From Gammaproteobacteria bacterium (GTDB lineage Bacteria > Pseudomonadota > Gammaproteobacteria > Arenicellales > Poriferihabitantaceae): DNA of 7,324 nucleotides. Numbering within the stretch: position 1 is the first letter of the stretch; each line of letters starts with the position of its first letter. The notes under the pieces are model-generated. The model worked only from the letters and a program-made list of their open reading frames with translations, searched no databases and was not told where the DNA came from. The translations under genes and the position numbers were made by a program. Where the stretch lies: NCBI GenBank assembly GCA_009839585.1, contig VXPI01000136.1, positions 1-7,324 of the forward strand, in the 5' to 3' direction. Shown in pieces: positions 1-4,391 of this stretch.

Positions 1-194
1 CATTCCCCGAGATCCCGGAGCAGGCCGCAAACGGTTTCGGCGACCGCCTGCACCTTCCTCCGGCAGTCGGCTCGCTGGACGAACTGCGTGAGCGCATCCT
101 GCTGGGCATCAAGGAGATGAACGCGGCACCGGTGCCCTTCCGCTGGAAGAGCTTCGACAGGCTCATGTCGGAAAATACGGAAATGAATCAATGA
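1..194 (+). CDS. C-terminal tail of an IS630-family-like transposase (partial, probably degenerate)
   Basis: The frame is open from the window edge (first full codon at position 3) to a TGA at 192-194 and gives 63 residues. The last 40 or so, including SLDELRERILLGIKEMNAAP and then VPFRWKSFDRLMSE, match from memory the end of IS630-family DDE transposases, in which a segment of the type 'ELR.RI..GI.E.NAAPV..RW..FD' closes the protein. The roughly 22 residues before it do not look right: the family normally has a 'HGSWLN..E' segment with the last catalytic Glu and an 'R.FL..IRV' helix there. Frame 1 around 67-84 reads TFLRQ, which fits that helix, so a small deletion that shifts frame near 80-95 is plausible. 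The stretch is GC-richer than the rest of the window. Family assignment is moderately sure; the frameshift is inference. Confidence 0.55.
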   Translation, partial: FPEIPEQAANGFGDRLHLPPAVGSLDELRERILLGIKEMNAAPVPFRWKSFDRLMSENTEMNQ

Positions 195-210
195 TACGTT
201 GTACTAGGTT

Positions 211-226
211 TTCCTTTGAAAAGGAA
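211..226. other. Short hairpin after the transposase stop
   Basis: TTCCTT (211-216) and AAGGAA (221-226) form a 6-bp stem around a TGAA loop, 16 bases after the stop at 194. A run of five T occurs at 234-238, but it is separated from the stem by GAGCGCGA, so this is not a standard intrinsic terminator. It could be a weak terminator or chance. Confidence 0.25.
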
Positions 227-285
227 GAGCGCGATTTTTGGGAGTAAAACGATTCTACCGACTATGTTGACTGACTGGTCGAAAG

Positions 286-365
286 CCAAACAGTAGCGAG
301 AAACTGAATTTGTATTGAACTGTCTTAGATGTTCTTATAGGCACACAGACCATACGGTAGCGAGA
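286..365. repeat. Imperfect 16-bp direct repeat, 64-bp period
   Basis: CCAAACAGTAGCGAGA at 286-301 and CCATACGGTAGCGAGA at 350-365 differ at two of 16 positions. They lie in the gene-free stretch beyond the transposase tail. Two copies only; the role is unknown and chance is possible. Confidence 0.35.
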
Positions 366-566
366 TTGCTAATGCGGAAGTATCGTGTATCAGGTCGATA
401 ACGGCAGTGAAGGATCCCCTGTTTGTCTGGAGATTTAATCCCGTTCTTGAGATTCACCCAAAAGCTTCTCTATTCTTGCTGGCTTGTGAGTGTATTTATG
501 AGCCCTTCCCGAATCGTACAGATAATAATGCATGATGTTCTACCCCAATTCGCTATTTCGAAAACA

Positions 567-1712
567 TCAGGTTTTCAGCAAGCCTTGCACAGTCGAATTG
601 ACGCTTGTCAACTCATAGCGTGTGGACCTGCCTCCACTTGACAACGGAACAAGAATTCCCTTATCCACCAAGTCAGAAAGGTCGCGACTTGCGGTTCTAT
701 TGGGACATTTGGTAATGGTTTCATATTTTCTGGTCGTGATTCCTCCTTCAAAACCTTTCCGGCCTTCAGCAAACACCCGAAATACCATCTTGGCTTGCCG
801 GTCATTCAACTGGTCTCCATAAGCCTCGTAAAATCGTGTCTTGACCAATACAAAATTCACTTCATCCTTCGCAATTTCCTGTGCCCGTATGACCTGATCG
901 GCGAAATAATCAAGCCAACGATCAAGGTCAAGACTCCCGCGACTCGCTTTCTCCAGTTCCAGATAATAGGATTTTTTATCCCCCTCGATCGCCGTCGCAA
1001 GACAGGCTGTGGTTGAATAGCTTAGGCTTTGGGAAAGCGCATGATCTGAAATAGCCCTGCCGACTCGTCCGTTTCCATCATCAAAGGGATGAATCACTTC
1101 AAACCAGAGATGTGCAATCCCTGCTCGGACAATTCCCGATAACTTCCTGTCGCTGATTAGGGGACTAGTCCGGTTATACCAGTCGAGAAATGCTGCCATT
1201 TCCGAGGGCACTTGAGTTGCCAATGGGGCTTCATAGTGAACCTTTTCCCGTCCGTAAGGCCCGCTTACTATTTGCATTGGAGACGGATCGTTTCGGTATG
1301 CTCCGCGCAGAATGAACGGGTATCGCTGCTCATGGACAATCATGGACTGCCACTTGCCCAGTAAATCATGCGTCAGAAGATCTTGCCAGTTCTTTCGAAC
1401 GTCCACAAGCAGCGAAGCAGCCCCTGCCGATTTCCGGTCATCATTGTCCGACAGGGTATCCGACGTGATCAAGGAGAGCAGCGACGACCGAACCGAATCT
1501 CTGTCTAGGTTCTCGCCCTCGATAGCACTGGTTTTGATGGCTTCCGAAAGCATCAAATTAACCAGGGCGTCCTTTTGGGATGCCATCGACAGTGCATCAA
1601 ACCGGCCAGCCAAGCGCTCCGAACTTATCCGAAACTCAAGTTCCCGATCATCAAGCTTGCGATGATCATAGCGAAAGTTTGGCCAGTCGTTATGTTGCCA
1701 TATCCATCTCAT
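567..1712 (-). CDS. Fic family protein AMPylase, DUF4172-type, with N-terminal inhibitory helix
   Basis: The 381-aa product is a predicted cytoplasmic adenylyltransferase that moves AMP from ATP to a hydroxyl side chain of a target protein. Residues 1-16 (MRWIWQHNDWPNFRYD) are the hallmark start of DUF4172-type Fic proteins, which supports the ATG at 1710-1712 although no clear Shine-Dalgarno precedes it. TSAIEG at 61-66 fits the [S/T]xxxE[G/N] inhibitory motif, so this is a class II Fic: Glu65 should block the nucleotide site by pairing with Arg219. The catalytic motif HPFDDGNGRVGR (208-219) is intact, with His208 as the expected base. Residues about 285-368 resemble a winged helix (helix around TASRDLSDLVDKGI, then a wing), a domain often found in this class. 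Length is normal and no lesions are seen. It lies on the same strand as the AlbA_2 gene but about 800 bp downstream, so it probably has its own promoter. The target protein cannot be read from sequence. Confidence 0.95.
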   Translation of the reverse strand: MRWIWQHNDWPNFRYDHRKLDDRELEFRISSERLAGRFDALSMASQKDALVNLMLSEAIKTSAIEGENLDRDSVRSSLLSLITSDTLSDNDDRKSAGAASLLVDVRKNWQDLLTHDLLGKWQSMIVHEQRYPFILRGAYRNDPSPMQIVSGPYGREKVHYEAPLATQVPSEMAAFLDWYNRTSPLISDRKLSGIVRAGIAHLWFEVIHPFDDGNGRVGRAISDHALSQSLSYSTTACLATAIEGDKKSYYLELEKASRGSLDLDRWLDYFADQVIRAQEIAKDEVNFVLVKTRFYEAYGDQLNDRQAKMVFRVFAEGRKGFEGGITTRKYETITKCPNRTASRDLSDLVDKGILVPLSSGGRSTRYELTSVNSTVQGLLKT

Positions 1713-1738
1713 GGCACGATTTTACCGCTTATTCACGC

Positions 1739-1744
1739 TATATA
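1739..1744 (-). promoter_or_regulatory. Possible -10 element of the Fic gene
   Basis: On the minus strand the bases read CAATATATAGC, with TATATA at 1744-1739, about 26 bases before the Fic ATG. The sequence 17 bp upstream (ACTATC, 1767-1762) is a poor -35 and lies inside the inverted repeat at 1756-1784. A weak or regulated promoter is the natural reading, but it rests on AT-rich sequence alone. Confidence 0.35.
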
Positions 1745-1755
1745 TTGGTTTATTT

Positions 1756-1784
1756 TGGCGTGATAGTGAAGGCTAATCACGCCA
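1756..1784. promoter_or_regulatory. Perfect 9-bp inverted repeat upstream of Fic, likely operator
   Basis: TGGCGTGAT (1756-1764) and ATCACGCCA (1776-1784) are exact reverse complements separated by 11 bases. Arm centres are 20 bp apart, close to two helical turns, as expected for a dimeric regulator. A third, degenerate half-site with the same TCACGC core lies at 1731-1739 (ATTCACGCT), on the other side of the possible -10. The position 44-72 bases before the Fic start, over the expected -35, suggests control of Fic transcription. A regulator is not identified; the winged helix of Fic itself is one candidate, as inference only. The arms could also form an RNA stem, but no T run follows. Confidence 0.5.
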
Positions 1785-2039
1785 GATTCTCCGAATACAC
1801 TGTCCCATGCTTTCCAGAGCAACCAGAGCAAATGCCCAAGTTGGATAACTCACAAGGCAGCATAGTGATTCGCACAAATCATGAATTCAATAATGCGGCT
1901 CGGCGGGACATTTCCCTGACAGCACGGTACATTCGAAATACGTCCCCATGGTATTTCTCCATGACCGAGACATTGGCTTTCCTAGTGTTTGTAGTCGAAT
2001 TTCAGGGGTGCGCCGCAGAAGACCAAACAGAATCAAGCG

Positions 2040-2192
2040 TTCAAACCCATGTTCACTGATTCCGGTGAATATTGGTTTTCCAATCAAGTACCCATCAAGT
2101 AAAATAGATCTCTATATCTCATTGAATATAAACATATTGATGAATTATTCCGAGAAAAATTACCTCATTTTCGATTTTCTGATCAAGTAAAA
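2040..2192. repeat. 153-bp direct repeat, copy A
   Basis: This copy aligns without net gaps to 2352-2504, exactly 312 bp away, at roughly 70-75% identity by eye. Fully identical blocks are 2081-2104 (24 bp), 2122-2132 (11 bp) and 2167-2192 (26 bp). The first block contains two ATCAAGTA octamers 11 bp apart, about one helical turn, and the last block ends with a third. Beyond 2192 the similarity seems to continue at a lower level to about 2228, matching the stop region and last codons of the AlbA_2 gene next to copy B. The middle is AT-rich. Both edges are diverged, so the exact limits are uncertain. Confidence 0.8.
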
Positions 2193-2351
2193 AAGCAGTA
2201 TTTCTGTCTTCGCCAATCAAAGGAAATAGGATTCTCTACCTTCATCCCCCGACCCTCATAATGCCAATCTACTACTACGACCAGTCATTGCTTGCTTCTG
2301 TTTTATGGACTGATCACTGGATATCTCTCAAGATGCTATAAGGGTCAGACA
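2193..2351 (-). pseudogene. Possible degenerate 3' end of a second AlbA_2-type gene
   Basis: Read on the minus strand, the bases just before copy A (2228 to 2193) line up with the end of the neighbouring AlbA_2 gene: one frame gives YFL*LAK where the intact gene has YSPWWAK, with a TGG to TGA change. Further upstream, blocks such as GCAAGC and ATGAGGGT appear in the same order as in the intact gene's last 100 bases, but with indels. This suggests a decayed duplicate of the gene end with its downstream repeat. It rests on a by-eye alignment of short blocks and may be chance beyond about 2228. Confidence 0.25.
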
Positions 2352-2504
2352 TTCAAATCCATGTTCTCCGACCACGGTGAAATTTCATCTTTCAATCAAG
2401 TACCCATCAAGTAAAACCGAGTATCGTATCTTGTTGAATATAAAAATATTTACAGAATTATCAGAGTTAATTCACTCAATTTTCGATTTTCTGATCAAGT
2501 AAAA
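2352..2504. repeat. 153-bp direct repeat, copy B
   Basis: This is the partner of 2040-2192; its identical blocks are 2393-2416, 2434-2444 and 2479-2504. It ends 8 bases before the last base of the AlbA_2 stop codon, so it covers that gene's 3' flank and would be transcribed as its 3' untranslated region. It carries the same three ATCAAGTA octamers (TACTTGAT on the transcribed strand). No strong hairpin with a T run is visible, so it is not an obvious terminator. Confidence 0.8.
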
Positions 2505-2512
2505 TTCGAGGT

Positions 2513-3985
2513 TTATCCTTTCGCCCACCACGGGGAATATCGCTTCATCTTGGGAGGTGCATCTGGGTTATGCGGCACGATAACACCCTCATCAATAGCC
2601 TCAGAAATCAGCCGTGAAGCTTGCGATCTGTTGTGCGCTGCAATGCCAAAACGCCCCCGCACAGAACTATTGGTAACGTATTTGCGATTTACATATTGCA
2701 AACATGCGTGAAAATATGTAGCACGAACCCTTTCTGTTCTGTGCATAGTTAACAGAGGGCGCGAAGCAAACATCACCACGCGCGTATTGTTTTCAACTAC
2801 TTCGACCAGCGGAGCAGGTAATTGATACAATTCGCTCTGGAAAATGATCTTGTCCCAGCCACTACCCCGTTCCTCACAAATACCGATACGCCGCATGAGC
2901 GAGGCAAGTGATTCATTTCGGGAGCGTGGCGGAGAATCTATGAGACGATAGATGTCCACTAATGGTGCTCCTGGGCTTGTGACTTCGATACGGTCAGAGA
3001 AAATCTCAACCATCGGGCCAGTGCCAGTGATGAAGAAATCTTGATGTATTAAGGCGTTCGCTACAATTTCACGTAATGCTGGTTCGGGAAACATCGGAAC
3101 CGTTTTTCTGATGGCCTCTCCGATCACCTCGTTGGACGGTAGCAAATCGTTGATGGATCTTATCAAACCCTCGAACCCAGAGGCATAACCTTTGGTTTCC
3201 ATGCGCTCTTTAAGGGTCACGATCCGACTGTCTTGATCATATTGAATAATACGTAGGGCTTTACGGTGAAGACCCCCTAAATCTTCGATATTTCTTGCAA
3301 ATAGCACTAACCCCAAATTAGTTACATTCCAGCCACCTGCATTATCTCTACGAATCAATCCTTCATCTGCCAAGGCATTCAAGATGCCATGGCGATTTTC
3401 AGGAAGTGGGCGGTCAAGCAATTCAAAATATGATGGATAGTCGAGTAATCGAATTACTTCTTCATCGCTGGCCTGTTCTAGTGCGATACGATTTTCAAAC
3501 GGCGTTTGCTCAAATATCCGCCATAATGCACGTTCTTTCTCAGGGAAGCCCTTTAGTTTTTTCTTGTATGAGCCTACCCGTACATACTCTTGCCCTTCGA
3601 AGCGCACTGGCTGACGAAGTGCACGAGGAATTTCTAAAACTACCACTGAAACCCCTTTAAAGGAAGCTTGCAAGAAACGGAAGTTAATCCTTGGGTCGAG
3701 TAATCGTAAGAGCCAGTTCTCAAGTTCTTCGTTACCGACCCTGGCAGAATCCGGATCAAAGTTCGTACCGACCACCGCATGGTCTTTATCAGAAACTCCC
3801 CATATTAAATATGAGTAGTCTTTGCCCAAGAGGGCAGCAGAGTTCGCGAGCGCCGAGATGTACTCACCGATTTGATGAAACCTATCTTCGTTGACTTTGA
3901 ATTCCACCCATTCCGTCTCTCTGGGCAACTTGCACAATTCACGTACAAGATTCTCAAGGTTTTCGGGGGACTGTAAAGCATTCAT
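2513..3985 (-). CDS. AlbA_2 (Schlafen-like) domain protein with RecG-type ATP-binding domain and C-terminal winged helix
   Basis: The 490-aa product has no signal peptide or membrane segment and is predicted cytoplasmic. Residues about 15-145 form an AlbA_2/Schlafen AAA_4 domain: ETEWVEFK at 23-30, the helix GEYISALANSA at 40-50, then YLIWGVSD at 59-66 and the closing YVRVGSYKK. Residues about 290-405 match the HATPase-like region of RecG-related proteins: LREIVANALIHQDF at 304-317 (Glu306, Asn310, His314), the strand SDRIEVTSPG at 330-339 and the glycine-rich ICEERGSGWDKI at 369-380. Residues about 415-490 look like a winged helix and end YSPWWAKG, a typical family end. Such proteins are seen as transcription regulators and in defence islands; the biochemical role here is unknown. 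GAGG lies 7 bases before the ATG and two in-frame TGA codons sit just upstream, which fixes the start. It follows DUF433 on the same strand and is probably in the same transcript. Full length, no lesion seen. Confidence 0.9.
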   Translation of the reverse strand: MNALQSPENLENLVRELCKLPRETEWVEFKVNEDRFHQIGEYISALANSAALLGKDYSYLIWGVSDKDHAVVGTNFDPDSARVGNEELENWLLRLLDPRINFRFLQASFKGVSVVVLEIPRALRQPVRFEGQEYVRVGSYKKKLKGFPEKERALWRIFEQTPFENRIALEQASDEEVIRLLDYPSYFELLDRPLPENRHGILNALADEGLIRRDNAGGWNVTNLGLVLFARNIEDLGGLHRKALRIIQYDQDSRIVTLKERMETKGYASGFEGLIRSINDLLPSNEVIGEAIRKTVPMFPEPALREIVANALIHQDFFITGTGPMVEIFSDRIEVTSPGAPLVDIYRLIDSPPRSRNESLASLMRRIGICEERGSGWDKIIFQSELYQLPAPLVEVVENNTRVVMFASRPLLTMHRTERVRATYFHACLQYVNRKYVTNSSVRGRFGIAAHNRSQASRLISEAIDEGVIVPHNPDAPPKMKRYSPWWAKG

Positions 3986-4059
3986 GGCTTGACCTCATCA
4001 ATGGTTTCAGGCCCATCAGTCCTCTTCGCCACGCCGAAAACAAGCGTCTCCGTTTTCAT
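3982..4059 (-). CDS. Small 25-codon reading frame overlapping the AlbA_2 start (unknown)
   Basis: An ATG at 4057-4059 opens a 25-residue frame beginning MKTETLVFGVAKRTDGPE and ending in TGA at 3982-3984, which overlaps the AlbA_2 ATG as ATGA. Such overlaps are typical of translationally coupled genes. There is no good Shine-Dalgarno, and the frame is open further upstream to a TGA near 4128, so it may be the end of a longer, eroded gene rather than a peptide in its own right. No family is recognised. Confidence 0.25.
   Translation of the reverse strand: MKTETLVFGVAKRTDGPETIDEVKP
3993..3996 (-). promoter_or_regulatory. Ribosome binding site of the AlbA_2 gene
   Basis: GAGG on the minus strand with a 7-base spacer to the ATG at 3985. 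It is the best Shine-Dalgarno in the window. Consecutive in-frame TGA codons at 3998-4000 and 3995-3997 exclude any upstream start. Confidence 0.7.
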
Positions 4060-4135
4060 CAGGTCTACCGAGCAAGACCATGATAATGTGGATCTGGAAC
4101 AGAACAGAGATGCTACCAGTAATTTGAATCTTCAT
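4016..4135 (-). pseudogene. Possible remnant of the DUF433 partner toxin (DUF5615-like position)
   Basis: In this position, right after a DUF433 gene, one usually finds a DUF5615 PIN-like toxin of about 110 residues starting MK-[hydrophobic]-LLVD or similar. Here an ATG-AAG-ATT start follows the DUF433 stop by one base but gives only 39 codons (4135-4016) with no PIN acidic motif. The neighbouring frame reads FKLLVAS right after the same ATG, which resembles the expected first strand and would fit a frameshift. The whole gap before AlbA_2 is only about 150 bp, so an intact toxin is absent. The remnant call depends mainly on gene order and is weak. Confidence 0.25.
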
Positions 4136-4153
4136 TTCAGGCTACGAATTTGA
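4116..4153. repeat. Short direct duplication at the DUF433 3' end
   Basis: On the minus strand TTCAAATT-C-GTAGC (the last codons of DUF433) is followed after 11 bases by TTCAAATT-ACTG-GTAGC. The two differ by a 3-base insert and the C. In frame they read FKFVA and FKLLVA. This may be a small tandem duplication that created or moved the DUF433 stop, or chance. Confidence 0.3.
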
Positions 4154-4358
4154 AATATTCAACTTCATGTTTTAGCATGGATGAGACCTGCCAGACATTG
4201 ACTTCGGGGTACCGCTCCAAGAATTCATTTACCGTTGCGCTGCTCTCCAAATTTTCAAAGAGTGTATAAACTGGCACTCTTGTTCCGGTAAAAGCCCAAT
4301 CGCCGCTAATTTTGCGGGAGTTTCGCTCTACTGCTTTACATTTAGTCCAGTCAGCCAT
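4137..4358 (-). CDS. DUF433 domain protein (antitoxin-like, VapB-type)
   Basis: This 73-aa protein shows the DUF433 pattern over nearly its whole length: CKAVERNSRKISG (7-19), the central TGTRVPVYTLFENLE (24-38) and ATVNEFLERYPEV (41-53), followed by a helix (WQVSSMLKHEVEYF) where the family ends. DUF433 is a small helical DNA-binding-like fold and is usually the antitoxin of a DUF433/DUF5615 pair; no intact DUF5615 gene follows. GGGA lies 9 bases before the ATG, a weak ribosome binding site. The start is 33 bases after the ISP stop on the same strand, so it is likely in the same operon and could be made together with the methyltransferase. It may be an orphan antitoxin or may have taken a regulatory job. 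Confidence 0.85.
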   Translation of the reverse strand: MADWTKCKAVERNSRKISGDWAFTGTRVPVYTLFENLESSATVNEFLERYPEVNVWQVSSMLKHEVEYFKFVA

Positions 4359-4391
4359 GATCTTGAATCCCGTTCATTGTCATGTGGGTAT

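Larger units (their letters stand above)
195..566. other. Gene-free interval between transposase tail and Fic gene
   Basis: These 372 bases separate two convergent reading frames and contain no convincing gene. An open frame at 423-641 on the plus strand runs into the Fic gene on the opposite strand and has no recognisable protein character. Visible structure: a short hairpin at 211-226 and an imperfect 16-bp direct repeat (286-301 and 350-365, about 14 of 16 matching, shared core GTAGCGAGA) with a 64-bp period. The right end of the insertion sequence should lie just after 194 if the transposase call is right, but no terminal inverted repeat can be defined without the other end. Confidence 0.6.
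1713..2512. other. 800-bp interval without a convincing gene
   Basis: This stretch lies between the Fic start and the end of the AlbA_2 gene. It holds the Fic control region (1731-1784), an undefined segment at about 1790-2039, and two 153-bp direct repeats (2040-2192, 2352-2504) with 159 bp between them. Open frames at 1887-2087 (minus, 66 codons) and 1580-2059 (plus) show no recognisable domain; the first begins inside a repeat and the second overlaps the Fic gene antisense. On the minus strand near 1880-1965 one frame gives a basic, helical-looking 27-residue stretch (MEKYHGDVFRMYRAVREMSR and a few more) ending at a TGA. It could be a gene fragment but matches nothing recognised. The interval looks like scar or decayed sequence. 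Confidence 0.55.

Noticed and set aside
211..238. Intrinsic terminator after the transposase tail
   Set aside because: The stem is only 6 AT-rich base pairs and the T run is 7 bases away from it.
423..641. 72-codon plus-strand reading frame
   Set aside because: It overlaps the Fic 3' end on the opposite strand, has no clear ribosome binding site and no recognisable protein character.
1580..2059. 159-codon plus-strand reading frame
   Set aside because: Its first part is antisense to conserved Fic codons (DUF4172 start) and the rest shows no family features or plausible start signal.
1887..2087. 66-codon minus-strand reading frame
   Set aside because: It begins inside direct repeat A; in copy B the equivalent frame is interrupted by a stop, so it is not maintained as a gene.
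2040..2192. Insertion sequence or MITE
   Set aside because: The unit lacks evident terminal inverted repeats, and no target duplication can be defined around either copy.
2040..2504. CRISPR array
   Set aside because: There are only two long, diverged copies with a 159-bp interval and no short regular repeat-spacer pattern; no cas genes are present.
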